A DNA stretch of 64,000 nt from contig JASBTD010000052.1 in assembly GCA_030148605.1 (NCBI GenBank), forward strand, positions 1-64,000, written 5' to 3'. This DNA is from Erythrobacter sp. (lineage in GTDB: Bacteria; Pseudomonadota; Alphaproteobacteria; Sphingomonadales; Sphingomonadaceae). The translations under genes were made by a program, and so were the position numbers. Shown here in pieces: positions 52,880 to 63,040 of this stretch (within the stretch, counting starts at the first letter, position 1; each line of letters opens with the position of its first letter). Below the pieces are notes generated by a model. The model made no database searches. It had not been told where the DNA came from and saw nothing but the letters and a program-made list of their open reading frames with translations.

Positions 52880-54061
52880 ATGCGCGTCGAGCAATGCCTA
52901 GCCCGTATCGATCTGCGCGATGCCGAAGTGCGCGGTTGGACTCACCTCGACCGAAAGGCCGCATCAGGTAAGGGACCCCTTTCGGGCTCGGTACTCGCCG
53001 TCAAGGACGTGATCGACGTCGCCGGGATGCCTACCCGGCACGGCTCGCCAATCTTTGTAGACAACGTCGCCAAATGCGATGCGGAAGCGGTGGCTATCCT
53101 CCGGGCAGCAGGCGCAGCGGTTCTGGGGAAGACCGTGACGGCAGAGTTCGCTACCTACGCGCCCGGGCCGACAGTAAACCCTCGCAAACCCGGGCACACG
53201 CCCGGCGGCTCCTCGAGCGGATCGGCGGCGGTTGTGGCGGACGGACAAGCCGACATTGCACTAGGCACGCAAACCGCAGGTTCAATGATCCGGCCCGCTA
53301 GCTATTGCGGGGTACTTGCGTTCAAGCCGACTTTTGGCCGGTATCCGCTAGGCGGAGTGCTGGAAACGGCTCCATCGCTAGACACACTTGGCTTGTTTGC
53401 CCGCAATATTGAACTGCTCGAACATGCCGACGCTGTTCTTGCCCATGATGAGGAACAATCCAGCCCATCCCGCCCGCTTCGCGTCGGGATGTGCCGTACG
53501 CCTTTCTGGAGCACCGCAAGCGATGAAATGCAAAGCGCTGTTCTGGATTTCGCTGATGCGCTTGCGGGCGCAGGACACGAAATCCGCGAGGTAGACCTTC
53601 CACCTCCGTTCTTCGTCCTCAATGACGCGCAAACCATTATCCATCGCTTCGAAGCCGCGCAGGCCCTTGGGCATATTCGCCGGGACAATCCGGACGAGAT
53701 TAGCGAACAGTTCCGCACGCTGATCGATCAAGGCCTTGCCGATCGCAAAGAAGATTATGCGGCGGCAGTTAGGCTGCGCGACGAGTGTCGCGGTTTGCTG
53801 CCTGCGATCTTCTCGTCCGTCGATCTGCTGCTGACCCCTGGCGCACCAGGCGCGGCTCCAGATGGCTTGCAGGCAACGGGAGATCCCGTCTTCCAAAGGT
53901 TGTGGACGGCGGTCGGAGCCCCCTGTTTGGGAATTCCCGGCGCTTGGCGCGCTGACGGACTGCCCTTGGGGCTTCAGGCAGTGGCGATGCCCGGACATGA
54001 CCGCCGATTGCTCGCCAACGCCAAGACCTTGATCGCGTTCGCGATGTTGAAGGAGATATGA
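52880..54061 (+). CDS. Amidase-signature family hydrolase
   Basis: A 393-residue amidase with the Ser-Ser-Lys triad: K42 (AVKDVIDVAG), cis-Ser near 112 (GGSSSGSAA) and nucleophile near S135 (TQTAGSMIRPASYCG). It should hydrolyse an amide, possibly a ring-opened product of a nitrogen heterocycle, since it lies 3 bases after the extradiol gene and overlaps the M20-like gene. A simpler role such as deacylation of a side chain is also possible. Confidence 0.9.
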   Translation: MRVEQCLARIDLRDAEVRGWTHLDRKAASGKGPLSGSVLAVKDVIDVAGMPTRHGSPIFVDNVAKCDAEAVAILRAAGAAVLGKTVTAEFATYAPGPTVNPRKPGHTPGGSSSGSAAVVADGQADIALGTQTAGSMIRPASYCGVLAFKPTFGRYPLGGVLETAPSLDTLGLFARNIELLEHADAVLAHDEEQSSPSRPLRVGMCRTPFWSTASDEMQSAVLDFADALAGAGHEIREVDLPPPFFVLNDAQTIIHRFEAAQALGHIRRDNPDEISEQFRTLIDQGLADRKEDYAAAVRLRDECRGLLPAIFSSVDLLLTPGAPGAAPDGLQATGDPVFQRLWTAVGAPCLGIPGAWRADGLPLGLQAVAMPGHDRRLLANAKTLIAFAMLKEI

Positions 54062-55389
54062 GCATGGAACCGACCAGACCGATGCCCTTTAGCCAAGAGA
54101 TGTCAGCGGCCTATGAAAAGGCGCGGGGCAAGCTCGACGCCGAGCGACTGAAGCAGCTGCTGTTCGACATCACGAATATTCACTCTCCTACCGGTGCGAC
54201 ACGTGAGGTGGTGAATTTCATAGCCGACAGGATGGAGACGGTTGGCCTGAAGCCAACAATCGACCCCATGACCGAAATTTCCGCGAATGTCCTTGGCGAA
54301 AGGCGCGGCTCTGGCGGCGGAGCAACCTTGCTGCTCTACGCACCGATCGATACTCATCTCGAAGGCGATGAGAGCGACCATCCATGGGTGGGCGAGGAAT
54401 CCTTTATTGATCTCAGGCCCGAAGCGAAAATCGTTGGCGACTGGGTCTACGGACTCGGCTCATCAAATCCGAAAGCGCTGGCCGCATGCAAGATGGAAGT
54501 CGCTACCGCCCTGATCGAAGCCAACTTGCCATTGATCGGCAATCTCAACGTCGGCTTCGCTGACGGCGGCATGCCGATCACGATACCTTCGCGCAACAAT
54601 GCCGGAATGAGCCACGGTGTTCATCACCTGCTCAGCCGGGGCATGGCTCCGGATTTTGCCGTCATCATGAAGCCGTGGAACTGGGTCTATCACGAAGAAC
54701 CGGGCATGGGCTGGTTCAAGATCAGGGTCAAGGGGACGCTGGGTTATGCCGGAGTTCCCCGAGGCACCCCTGGTTTTCGCAGTTCGATCGTCCCTGCAGC
54801 AACTGTAATTCAAGAGCTTGAGTCATGGTTGATCGACTATGCCGAGAGAAATCGTTCCGGCGACGTCTATCCTCACGGATGGATAGGCGGCGTACGAAGC
54901 GGCTGGCCCGAACGACCCAGCTTTCCGAGTGCGATCACTGAGATCTTCTTTGACGTACGGATCAACCCGCGCACCAGTCCTGGCGAGGTCAAGGCGCAGT
55001 TCGAAAGCTTCATGCTGGATCTCGCCCGCCGGCATCCCGACATTGAATGCGACTGGGAAATGTACGGCTCCGTCCCCGGCGGCACCACCGATCCGAACAA
55101 TTGGATCATCCAGTCCGCAAGGCGCGGCTGGGAACATATCGAAGGCCGACCTTATACCAGACCAGATCCCCTTGGCGGTCAGACCGATGGTGCCGCGCTA
55201 AGGCGGCTTGGCGTGCCCACAGCACGCTTGGGATGGCCCTGGCCTGCAGAAGGATCGCCAGAACCGATTGCAGAGGGACTTGGCGGCATGGGCGCAACCT
55301 ATGTGCCTGACATGATTCCATGCCTTGAAAAGATTCTCTACGTCTGCATCGACACATTGATGCGTCCCCGCGGGGAGCTGGGCCTTTGA
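54058..55389 (+). CDS. M20-peptidase-like protein without metal ligands
   Basis: A 443-residue protein with M20/ArgE-DapE fold layout: catalytic domain parts before residue 210 and after 320, and a lid domain between. The metal sites look changed: the usual GHxDTVP reads YAPIDTHLEG (94-103), the usual GRGAxDMKG reads GLGSSNPKA (132-140), and the usual EE motif reads FADGGMP (168-173). Most zinc ligands are therefore gone. It could be a metal-free hydrolase, an isomerase-like enzyme or a non-enzymatic partner. It overlaps the amidase by 4 bases and the SDR by 4 (TTGA). Confidence 0.8.
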   Translation: MSMEPTRPMPFSQEMSAAYEKARGKLDAERLKQLLFDITNIHSPTGATREVVNFIADRMETVGLKPTIDPMTEISANVLGERRGSGGGATLLLYAPIDTHLEGDESDHPWVGEESFIDLRPEAKIVGDWVYGLGSSNPKALAACKMEVATALIEANLPLIGNLNVGFADGGMPITIPSRNNAGMSHGVHHLLSRGMAPDFAVIMKPWNWVYHEEPGMGWFKIRVKGTLGYAGVPRGTPGFRSSIVPAATVIQELESWLIDYAERNRSGDVYPHGWIGGVRSGWPERPSFPSAITEIFFDVRINPRTSPGEVKAQFESFMLDLARRHPDIECDWEMYGSVPGGTTDPNNWIIQSARRGWEHIEGRPYTRPDPLGGQTDGAALRRLGVPTARLGWPWPAEGSPEPIAEGLGGMGATYVPDMIPCLEKILYVCIDTLMRPRGELGL

Positions 55390-56132
55390 CTCAAAGTGGC
55401 AAGATAGCCGTCATCACTGGGGCGGGTTCAGGAATGGGGCGGGCAGTGGCGCTCAAGCTGGCGAGCCAAGGAGCAAAATTTGTTCTGAACGGACGCGATC
55501 ATAACAAGCTTCAAGCCGTCGCCAACGAAATAGCCGAATTAGGAGCACCTGCGAGAGTGCAGCCCGGAGATATTTCGCGCCGCAGCGTAATATCCGAATT
55601 GATGGCAAGCGTTGGAGATGAATTTGGACGCATCGACCTCGCCTTCAACAATGCTGGCGGGCATGACAGCTTTAAGCCGCTTCACACCATACCAGACACT
55701 GAGAGCGAATCCGTCATCGACCTGAATTTCAAAGCTGTTTACTACTGCATGCACGAACAGCTCAAATGGATGAACGCGCAATCCAGTGGAGTGATAGTCA
55801 ACAACGCATCGATATTTGGCCTAAAAGGGGTCCCTGGTATCGCGCACTACGTCGCGGCCAAACATGCAGTGATCGGGCTGACCCGCTCGGCTGCGCTTGA
55901 CTATGCAGGACGCGGGATACGTATCAATGCGATCTGCCCTGGCGCAACGGAAACACCCAATCTGCTCCGAGTAACCGGCGGCGATGGTCACGCATTCGAT
56001 GACGTGATTCCGCAAGGCAGGCTTGGCCAGCCGCCCGAGGTCGCCAATGCTGTCGCATGGCTGATGTCCGACGAGGCATGCTACATAACTGGTGCCGCAC
56101 TATCGGTTGATGGCGGCATGGCTGCCGGTTGA
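55386..56132 (+). CDS. Short-chain dehydrogenase/reductase
   Basis: A 248-residue classical SDR: TGAGSGMG at residues 11-18, NNAGG at 88-92, catalytic S142, Y155 and K159, and the C-terminal AALSVDGGMAAG. The start is TTG, overlapping the M20-like stop. Probably oxidises a cis-diol or a hydroxyl intermediate of the pathway. Substrate unknown. Confidence 0.9.
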   Translation: MTQSGKIAVITGAGSGMGRAVALKLASQGAKFVLNGRDHNKLQAVANEIAELGAPARVQPGDISRRSVISELMASVGDEFGRIDLAFNNAGGHDSFKPLHTIPDTESESVIDLNFKAVYYCMHEQLKWMNAQSSGVIVNNASIFGLKGVPGIAHYVAAKHAVIGLTRSAALDYAGRGIRINAICPGATETPNLLRVTGGDGHAFDDVIPQGRLGQPPEVANAVAWLMSDEACYITGAALSVDGGMAAG

Positions 56133-56163
56133 ATCGCCGCCGTCTGCCCCCGCAATTCGTTCC

Positions 56164-56712
56164 TCAAGACTGACGATTGGAATGGTTTAGTCTGTTGAGC
56201 GTGCTTGAGGTACGAGAACACTCCTCATAAATCCCGGTAAGCAAAGACAGCAAATTTGTCGCATCCTTCAATTGCGCCTCAAATTCAGCGATATTTTTTA
56301 GTCTCTTTATGAAAATTTCACTTCTAAGTTCAGCATAGTCGTCGGTGCGCTTTTTACCGTCCTTCGTGACCATATAGGTGTAGTTCTTGGTCCCCTCCTC
56401 TTTCATTTTCTTGATATAACCGGCACTTTCAAGCTTTCTGAGGCTATACTGAATGTTGGGGAGATCATCGCGATTCAACAGCCTCGCGATCGTTGCACCA
56501 CTTTTTGGGCGATTCTGCATGCGAATTACGTGAAGGATCAAGTGCTCCGAATGCTTGAGTTCCGAGAGCCCGACGATCTCGTCAGCCGATGCAACCCAGC
56601 GTACGAAAGCCTCAAGTGCCCGCAACATGGTAAACTCCAGCTCGGTAATACGGAACTCGGTCTCGTCTTTTGCCAAATGCCAGTCGCGATAATATGTGGC
56701 TTCCATTCTCAC
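56164..56712 (-). CDS. Winged-helix (MarR-like) regulator
   Basis: A 182-residue protein with a winged-helix domain (about residues 55-130): SGATIARLLNRDDLPNIQYSLRKLESAGYIKK, then a long C-terminal helix. Codon use is more AT-rich than in its neighbours, hinting at a different origin. It lies head-to-tail with the maleate isomerase gene and convergent to the SDR; it may regulate this catabolic block. Confidence 0.8.
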   Translation of the reverse strand: MRMEATYYRDWHLAKDETEFRITELEFTMLRALEAFVRWVASADEIVGLSELKHSEHLILHVIRMQNRPKSGATIARLLNRDDLPNIQYSLRKLESAGYIKKMKEEGTKNYTYMVTKDGKKRTDDYAELRSEIFIKRLKNIAEFEAQLKDATNLLSLLTGIYEECSRTSSTLNRLNHSNRQS

Positions 56713-56751
56713 CTCGTACTCGTGCCGCTACAAATTTTTCGTGCTTATCCT

Positions 56752-57507
56752 TCAAGCATTGTGAGATGACAAGGCTGCGCCGTATCCTGCTACGACCGGA
56801 GTGAGGTCCAGTGATTTGAGCATCTGACGAACCGTGCAACTGGAGGCAGTGACAACAGGCAATCCGAATTTCTGTTCCGCTGCATCTATTGCCGCGGCGG
56901 CCGGCATCTGCACGCACGCGGACAGGACGAGTGCCTGTGCTTCAGTCAAGTCAATTCCCGAAGCCTCTTCCAACGCCTGCTCCGGCAGCCGGCGACCTAC
57001 GGCGAGGTTGTCGGATATCTCAAGTGCGCGGCTAGCACAAACCTCGATATCCTCGGCCTCGATGTAGTCGATCACAGTTTGAGTCAAAGGCTTCATATAG
57101 GGCGCAAGCACAGCCACCCTGGACAGGCCGAGTTCCTTCAGAGTCGTGATCAAGGCGCCCGCGCTGGTAATAACGGGTGAGGTACAATCTGCCTCTCGAG
57201 CAGCTGCTGAAAGCTTCTCCTGGCTCTTGCGGTGATAACCAGGACCCATCGCCATGATCGCCACGAGGCAGGCGTAACCCATGACATCCACCCTTGCATC
57301 CGCCAGTTCAACGGCGCACCGCAGGCTTTGTGCATCCATGGCCGCCAGTTCTTCCTTGACAACATGCATCATGCGCATCCGGCTTGAATGGAAGGTAAAT
57401 CGCTCCGGACAACTCTCTTCGCGCGCCCGTAACATGGCGGGAATTTCTGTTTCCATCGTTGTATTCGAGCTTGGGACGATCTGTCCGATACGGAATGTGT
57501 TTGTCAT
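56752..57507 (-). CDS. Maleate cis-trans isomerase (Asp/Glu racemase superfamily)
   Basis: A 251-residue protein with the N-terminal GQIVPSSNTTMETEIPAML typical of maleate isomerases. The two catalytic cysteines are C80 (MGYACLVAIM) and C198 (LSACVQMP). It converts maleate to fumarate, the last step of nicotinate-type and some other aromatic pathways. Its upstream region holds a palindrome shared with the mhpD promoter. Confidence 0.88.
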   Translation of the reverse strand: MTNTFRIGQIVPSSNTTMETEIPAMLRAREESCPERFTFHSSRMRMMHVVKEELAAMDAQSLRCAVELADARVDVMGYACLVAIMAMGPGYHRKSQEKLSAAAREADCTSPVITSAGALITTLKELGLSRVAVLAPYMKPLTQTVIDYIEAEDIEVCASRALEISDNLAVGRRLPEQALEEASGIDLTEAQALVLSACVQMPAAAAIDAAEQKFGLPVVTASSCTVRQMLKSLDLTPVVAGYGAALSSHNA

Positions 57508-57581
57508 AATCTGAAACTGAGTTCCCTCTTGAAGAAGGGGGGATGCGAGCCATCAGTCCGACGCCGCTAAGCTGCATGTAC

Positions 57582-57594
57582 ATTGATGATCAAT
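57582..57594. promoter_or_regulatory. Palindrome ATTGA-TGA-TCAAT upstream of the isomerase
   Basis: A perfect 5-bp inverted repeat about 75 bases before the isomerase start. Its GATGATCAA core also occurs at 58481-58489 in the iclR-mhpD spacer, so a common regulator is likely. Confidence 0.45.
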
Positions 57595-57641
57595 TGAATG
57601 TCAATCTAAACTAATGGCAGGCGGGAGTGTGATGTGCAGCC

Positions 57642-58409
57642 TTAATCGACTGCTGCAATTTTGCGGCCAACCTCCCGTGCTAGATCCGAAGTGGATCGAG
57701 CGATCTCGCCCATCCTCTTCCCCTTGAGATCGGCCTTGTCAAAAGAGAGCGAAACCGCTGCTTTCACCTCCCCATCGGGCCAGACGACGGGAGCAGCACA
57801 GCACACAAGATTCTCTGCAATCTCTTCGCGATCCCAGGCAACGCTCTCTTTGCCGACCTGATCCAACTCGGCACGTAACACCTCCGGATCTGTGATGGTT
57901 GCCGACGTTATTCTGACGAATGGTCCGGAATCGAGATAGGCGTTGCGCTCTGCTGGTCGCTCATGAGCCAGCAGTATCTTGCCAAGAGCCGAGCAATAAG
58001 CCTCCAACTGGCCGCCTTCTCTGGTGAAGGAACTCTCGCGCGTCGAACCTTCCTTCGCCAAATAGGTCACCATGTTATCCCGCAGGACACCCAGATGGGC
58101 GGTACACGAGTGGCGGGCGGCAGCTTTCGCCAGAGACGCCCGGCTCAAGGCGACGGTCTTGTTCTCATCTGTAACTATGGCTGAGATCGCTTCCAACCTC
58201 GGCCCAGCAATGTACCTGCCGCGTGAGAGCTTTCGTAGGTAGCCCGTCTCAAGCATGGTCAACACCATTCGATGCGCTGTGGCATGTGGCATGCCAGTCC
58301 TCGCGGCGTTCTCGATGAGCGCGGCCTGCCCGCCATCCTCGATGATAGCTTCCAGTAGCTCAAGGGCACGTTCTAGTGCCGCAACAGTGGGGGTCTTTGA
58401 TCTCGTCAT
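57642..58409 (-). CDS. IclR-family transcriptional regulator
   Basis: A 255-residue IclR regulator: helix-turn-helix near residues 25-50 (LIENAARTGMPHATAHRMVLTML) and the effector domain with VTYLAKEGSTRE and GKILLAHE. It is divergent from mhpD across 99 bases, the common arrangement for IclR control of aromatic meta-pathway operons. Confidence 0.92.
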   Translation of the reverse strand: MTRSKTPTVAALERALELLEAIIEDGGQAALIENAARTGMPHATAHRMVLTMLETGYLRKLSRGRYIAGPRLEAISAIVTDENKTVALSRASLAKAAARHSCTAHLGVLRDNMVTYLAKEGSTRESSFTREGGQLEAYCSALGKILLAHERPAERNAYLDSGPFVRITSATITDPEVLRAELDQVGKESVAWDREEIAENLVCCAAPVVWPDGEVKAAVSLSFDKADLKGKRMGEIARSTSDLAREVGRKIAAVD

Positions 58410-58474
58410 GTGAGATTTATAACATGGCCACGCGTGGTAACAAACCCGCGAATATCATAGTCTGGCGTTCTCAA

Positions 58475-58489
58475 TTGATAGATGATCAA
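58475..58489. promoter_or_regulatory. Operator candidate TTGAT-N5-ATCAA between iclR and mhpD
   Basis: A 5-bp inverted repeat 20 bases before the mhpD start. It shares GATGATCAA with the palindrome at 57582-57594. A related TGATCAATGAT occurs at 63914, in front of the xdhC-like gene. Confidence 0.45.
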
Positions 58490-58508
58490 CAGCACAGGAC
58501 CAGTCTAG

Positions 58509-59291
58509 ATGCCTACCTACGAAGAACTGGCCGTCCGGCTACGAGGCGCATACGAACTCGGATGCATAGAACCGCTCCGCGATGGCCTCGACCCGATTGA
58601 CTCCGACGGCGCTTATGCGGTGCAGACGATTAACACGCGCTATTGGCAGGCGCAGGGCCGCAAGATCGTGGGCCGCAAAGCGGGCCTGACCGCTGAAGCT
58701 GTGCAGAAGCAATTGGGTGTCGACCAGCCCGATTTCGGCGTCCTGTTCGAAGACATGCAGATACCCGATGGCGGGAACCTTGATCCCGCACGCACGATCC
58801 AGCCAAAGGTGGAAGCCGAGATCGCCTTTGTGCTGGGCGGTGATTTGCCTTCGGTCGACACGTCTCCGGAAATGGTCGCACAGTCAGTAGCCACGGTACA
58901 CGCGGCGATCGAGATCGTCGACAGCCGAATTGCCGATTGGAAGATTACCTTTGCCGATACGGTAGCCGACAATGGGTCCTCGGCTTTCTTCGTGCTGGGG
59001 AACGAAGGATTGCCCATTGATGGTCTCGATCTCGAGGGCGCGCAAATGAATATGAGCGTAAATGGCGAGGTGGCTTCGGTAGGTATCGGAGCCGCAGCAC
59101 TCGGCAATCCGCTCAATGCAGCGGCTTGGCTGGCGCGCACCCTCGCTGAAAGGGGGGAACCCCTGACGGCGGGCGATATCCTCTTGGCAGGGGCGCTCGG
59201 CCCGATGGTCACACTTGCCCCGGGCGACAAGATCATCGCGACAGTTGACGGAATCGGTTCGTGCAACTTCACATTTGGAGATGACGCATGA
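58509..59291 (+). CDS. mhpD: 2-keto-4-pentenoate hydratase
   Basis: A 260-residue member of the FAH-like hydratase group, with [21 protein letters not shown] and [16 protein letters not shown] as in MhpD/BphH. It adds water to 2-hydroxypenta-2,4-dienoate to give 4-hydroxy-2-oxovalerate. It heads an operon with mhpF and mhpE (4-base overlaps), which take the product on. Confidence 0.93.
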   Translation: MPTYEELAVRLRGAYELGCIEPLRDGLDPIDSDGAYAVQTINTRYWQAQGRKIVGRKAGLTAEAVQKQLGVDQPDFGVLFEDMQIPDGGNLDPARTIQPKVEAEIAFVLGGDLPSVDTSPEMVAQSVATVHAAIEIVDSRIADWKITFADTVADNGSSAFFVLGNEGLPIDGLDLEGAQMNMSVNGEVASVGIGAAALGNPLNAAAWLARTLAERGEPLTAGDILLAGALGPMVTLAPGDKIIATVDGIGSCNFTFGDDA

Positions 59292-60244
59292 GCCGTAAGA
59301 CCCCTGTAGCGATCATAGGTTCGGGCAATATCGGCACGGATTTGATGATCAAGATCATGCGTCTCTCGGAGGTGCTCGAAATGAGTGTCCTTGTCGGGAT
59401 TGACCCGGACAGCGACGGACTCAAGCGGGCAGCGCGGATGGGTGTCGCCACGACTGCCGAGGGGATCGACGGGCTGATGGCGATGCCCGAGTTCGCCGAT
59501 ATCGAGATCGTCTTCGATGCCACGAGCGCCGGCGCGCACAGGCGTCACAGCGAAGCTATCCTGGCCGCGGGCAAGCGCATGGTGGATCTGACCCCGGCCG
59601 CCATCGGTCCGTACACCATCCCGCCGGTGAATGGCGAGACCAACCTCGATGCGAAGAACGTCAACATGGTCACGTGCGGCGGCCAGGCAACCATCCCCAT
59701 CGTCCATGCCGTAAACCGCGTGGCCAAGGTCCACTATGGCGAAATCGTCGCCTCGATTGCCTCAAAAAGCGCCGGCCCCGGCACACGCGCCAATATCGAC
59801 GAGTTCACAGAGACTACTAGCCAAGCGATCATGGACGTGGGCGGCGCGACGCGCGGGAAGGCAATAATCATCCTCAATCCTGCCGAACCTCCCTTGATCA
59901 TGCGAGACACGGTCTATTGCCTTTGCGCGGACGCTGACCAGGAGGAGATCCGCTGCAGTATAGAAGATATGGTGGCCCAAGTTCAGACCTATGTCCCTGG
60001 CTATCGCCTTAAGCAGGCTGTGCAATTCGAACATATCGGATCAAACCGCCCGCTGCGCATCCCCGAGATGGCGGAAACGGGACAGACAGAGTTCACCGGC
60101 ATCAAGGTCAGCGTGTTCCTCGAGGTAGAAGGCGCCGCGCACTACCTGCCCGCCTATGCCGGCAATCTCGACATAATGACCTCGGCGGCCATGAAGACGG
60201 CAGAAAAGATTGCCGCGCGCATTCATCAAGGAGTGACCGCATGA
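59288..60244 (+). CDS. mhpF: Acetaldehyde dehydrogenase (acylating)
   Basis: A 318-residue acylating acetaldehyde dehydrogenase: Rossmann motif [11 protein letters not shown] (9-19) and catalytic C130 in [14 protein letters not shown]. It turns acetaldehyde plus CoA and NAD into acetyl-CoA and forms a channelling complex with the MhpE aldolase encoded next. Confidence 0.95.
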   Translation: MSRKTPVAIIGSGNIGTDLMIKIMRLSEVLEMSVLVGIDPDSDGLKRAARMGVATTAEGIDGLMAMPEFADIEIVFDATSAGAHRRHSEAILAAGKRMVDLTPAAIGPYTIPPVNGETNLDAKNVNMVTCGGQATIPIVHAVNRVAKVHYGEIVASIASKSAGPGTRANIDEFTETTSQAIMDVGGATRGKAIIILNPAEPPLIMRDTVYCLCADADQEEIRCSIEDMVAQVQTYVPGYRLKQAVQFEHIGSNRPLRIPEMAETGQTEFTGIKVSVFLEVEGAAHYLPAYAGNLDIMTSAAMKTAEKIAARIHQGVTA

Positions 60245-61269
60245 ACTTCGATCCGACAAGCGCTAAGCTCTACATTCAGGATGTTACCTTGCGCGATGGC
60301 ATGCATGCGATCCGCCACCAGTACGGTATCGAGCATGTCCAGGCGATCGCCAAGGCTCTCGATGCGGCCAAGGTCGATGCTATCGAGGTGGCCCACGGAG
60401 ACGGATTGCAAGGTTCCAGCTTCAACTACGGTTTTGGCGCTCATACCGACTGGGACTGGATCGGCGCGGTTGCCGAAGTGCTCGAACATTCGGTGCTCAC
60501 CACCTTGCTCTTACCCGGAATCGGCACTGTGCACGATCTCAATCGAGCCTATGAGATGGGCGCGCGCTCGGTCCGGATTGCGACACATTGCACCGAGGCA
60601 GATGTGTCGAAGCAGCATATCGAAGCGGCGCGCAATCTGGACATGGATGTATCGGGCTTCCTGATGATGAGCCACATGTCGGAGCCCGAGCCGCTCGCAC
60701 AGCAAGCCCGGCTGATGGAAGAATATGGTGCGCACTGCGTCTATGTCACCGACAGCGGCGGTGCGATGAACATGGAACAATATGCAGCCCGATTGCTGGC
60801 TTATGACCGGGTGTTAAAGCCGGAGACGCAGCGTGGTGTCCACGCTCATCACAATCTATCCCTGGGTGTCGCCAACTCAATCGTGGCTGTGCAGAACGGC
60901 GCCGTCCGCGTCGATGCCAGCCTCGCTGGGATGGGCGCAGGTGCGGGCAATGCCCCGCTCGAAGTCTTCATCGCCGCAGCTGACAGCTACGGCTGGAACC
61001 ACGGCTGCGATCTCTATTCACTGATGGATGCGGCAGAAGATCTCGTCCGCCCGCTGCAGGATCGACCCGTTCGTGTGGACCGCGAGACGCTGACGTTGGG
61101 CTATGCCGGAGTCTATTCGAGTTTCTTGCGCCATGCGGAAAAGGCTGCGCAAGATCACGGTCTCGATACACGCACCATCCTTGCCGAAGTGGGTCGCCGC
61201 AAGATGGTCGGCGGACAGGAGGACATGATCGTCGATGTTGCTCTGGATCTTTCAGGTGAAAGGAATTGA
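60241..61269 (+). CDS. mhpE: 4-hydroxy-2-oxovalerate aldolase
   Basis: A 342-residue HMGL-like aldolase: [16 protein letters not shown] at residues 11-26, [11 protein letters not shown] and [12 protein letters not shown] carry the metal ligands. It splits 4-hydroxy-2-oxovalerate to pyruvate and acetaldehyde. Overlaps mhpF and the following MDR gene by 4 bases each. Confidence 0.95.
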   Translation: MNFDPTSAKLYIQDVTLRDGMHAIRHQYGIEHVQAIAKALDAAKVDAIEVAHGDGLQGSSFNYGFGAHTDWDWIGAVAEVLEHSVLTTLLLPGIGTVHDLNRAYEMGARSVRIATHCTEADVSKQHIEAARNLDMDVSGFLMMSHMSEPEPLAQQARLMEEYGAHCVYVTDSGGAMNMEQYAARLLAYDRVLKPETQRGVHAHHNLSLGVANSIVAVQNGAVRVDASLAGMGAGAGNAPLEVFIAAADSYGWNHGCDLYSLMDAAEDLVRPLQDRPVRVDRETLTLGYAGVYSSFLRHAEKAAQDHGLDTRTILAEVGRRKMVGGQEDMIVDVALDLSGERN

Positions 61270-62396
61270 TTGCACGCCGGCTCGTCTCCCGTTTGGAACG
61301 GGACGGTTCGCTGAGACTGCGATTGCGCAACGAAGAGATCGGTTCCCTCGCGCCAAACGCCTTATTGCTGAAGGTAGATGCAGCGCCGATTAATCCTGCC
61401 GATTTGAAAGCGATGCTTTGCAATCTCGAACCGGATGCCCTCTATGCAGTCCACGATGCAGCGGGCGAAGCACTGTGCGGTAACCTGCCCCCTGAACTAG
61501 CCAAGGCATTCGGTTGGCGTCTTGGTGTAGATATGCCGCTCGGCAATGAAGGTACGGGGATCGTTATAGCCGCAGGTGAAGCGGACAGTGCCCAGCAACT
61601 CATTGGCAAGAGGGTCTCTACAGCCACGAGGGGTATGTATAGTGACCATTGCATCGTCGACTGTAACGATTGCCTTGTTCTGTCTTCTTCCAGTCCGGTC
61701 GAACTTTGTGCGGCTGCCTTTGTCAATCCAATGACAGCACTGGCAATGCTGGAAACGATGCGCAACGGAGGGCACAATGGCCTTTTGCTGACTGCTGCGG
61801 CATCCAATCTCGGGAAGATGGTCAATCGGCTGTGCGAGGCGGAAGGCGTACCCCTCGTCAACATCGTTCGATCGGACAGAGCTCGCGATGCCCTTCTGGA
61901 ATTGGGCGCCGACCACATCTGCAATAGCTCGGACCCCAATTTCCGTGATCATCTCATCAATGCACTGGTAGAGACCGGGGCAACCATCGCCTTCGATGCT
62001 ACGGGCGGAGGAGCCCTGGCAGGCCAAATCTTGCACGCGATGGAGGTCGCGCTTGCACGCAGTGCCGGTATTTCGGGACCATACGGTTCTACAATCGGGA
62101 AGCAGCTATACATCTTTGGCGGGCTTGATCCCGCTCCGGTGACATTCCCGCGCAATTTCGGCATGGCATGGAATATCGGCGGTTGGCTCCTTCAATCAGA
62201 ACTGATGAAGTTCAGCCCCGCAACAGTCGCGGCGATGAAGAGCTATGTTCGCGATCGGCTCGGCGATATCTTCTCAAGCGAGTTCGCGGGCACGATTGGC
62301 CTAGAGCAAATGCTCCGGCCAGACACTCTTCAAGCATGTATGGACATTCGAACCGGAGGCAAGTGGCTGGTCAAACCGAACCACCACTCGCTGTGA
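61266..62396 (+). CDS. MDR-family zinc-binding-type/quinone oxidoreductase
   Basis: A 376-residue medium-chain reductase. INPADLK near residues 43-49 and the nucleotide-binding [19 protein letters not shown] near 177-195 place it with NADPH quinone/enoyl reductases. The start is TTG, overlapping the aldolase stop. Unusual for a meta-pathway operon; it may reduce or oxidise an upstream intermediate. Substrate unknown. Confidence 0.83.
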   Translation: MIARRLVSRLERDGSLRLRLRNEEIGSLAPNALLLKVDAAPINPADLKAMLCNLEPDALYAVHDAAGEALCGNLPPELAKAFGWRLGVDMPLGNEGTGIVIAAGEADSAQQLIGKRVSTATRGMYSDHCIVDCNDCLVLSSSSPVELCAAAFVNPMTALAMLETMRNGGHNGLLLTAAASNLGKMVNRLCEAEGVPLVNIVRSDRARDALLELGADHICNSSDPNFRDHLINALVETGATIAFDATGGGALAGQILHAMEVALARSAGISGPYGSTIGKQLYIFGGLDPAPVTFPRNFGMAWNIGGWLLQSELMKFSPATVAAMKSYVRDRLGDIFSSEFAGTIGLEQMLRPDTLQACMDIRTGGKWLVKPNHHSL

Positions 62397-62404
62397 CTAA
62401 ACAC

Positions 62405-63040
62405 CTAAATCGGCCTGTTGATCTCAACCTTTCCATACTTGGTCGCCAACATGTTCTCCACCGTCTCAATGTCATCGGGAGTGTCGACATCCAGTAAGGT
62501 ATCGGGCGGAACGGTGCATTGGACGACATCTGGGAGGTCCCGCAATAGGCCGCCTGCGCCCTGATCCCCGCGAAGTTCAAGCAACCTGGGATATAAGCTC
62601 GCGGGAAAACAAGCAGGAACACCCAAGGACCCATCCGCATGGATTGTGGCTGCAACACCTTTACTGGTTCCAATTCTCCTCAGATGGTTCGCTTCGACAA
62701 GAGGCATGTCCGCCAGACAAACAAGGAGAGATTCGGCCTCAAAGCGTTGCGCAGATCGGGTCGCCAAGCGAATCGAATGTGAAAGTGGTGCAGCCCGCCG
62801 CTTTTGCACTTCGAGAAAGGACCACGCCGTCGGTACGCCCAGCTTGGCCGCGAAGCCCGGTCGGCAGACCAAAACTCCGGGCTCGAACCCCGCGGCTTCA
62901 ATGGCCTTCAATGCCCAAGCCACCAGTGGCATCCCGCCACAGGGCGCAAGCAGCTTATCCTCCCCAAATCGCCGCCCTTCACCAGCGGCAAGGACTGCCA
63001 CCAGCGTCCGGGACCTATCGATGCGGGTGAAGGCGGTCAT
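62405..63040 (-). CDS. MocA-like nucleotidyltransferase (molybdopterin cytidylyltransferase family)
   Basis: A 211-residue NTP transferase with the N-terminal VLAAGEGRRFGEDKLLAP signature, LLVCLADMPLVEANHLRRI and GVPACFPASLYPRL. MocA-type enzymes add CMP to the molybdenum cofactor of xanthine-dehydrogenase-family hydroxylases. The start at 63040 overlaps the XdhC-like gene by 26 bases. Pairing with an XdhC-like gene supports the molybdenum role. Confidence 0.85.
   Translation of the reverse strand: MTAFTRIDRSRTLVAVLAAGEGRRFGEDKLLAPCGGMPLVAWALKAIEAAGFEPGVLVCRPGFAAKLGVPTAWSFLEVQKRRAAPLSHSIRLATRSAQRFEAESLLVCLADMPLVEANHLRRIGTSKGVAATIHADGSLGVPACFPASLYPRLLELRGDQGAGGLLRDLPDVVQCTVPPDTLLDVDTPDDIETVENMLATKYGKVEINRPI

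Noticed and set aside
58640-59734. 364-residue minus-strand ORF
   Set aside because: Antisense to mhpD and mhpF; low-complexity serine/proline-rich translation.
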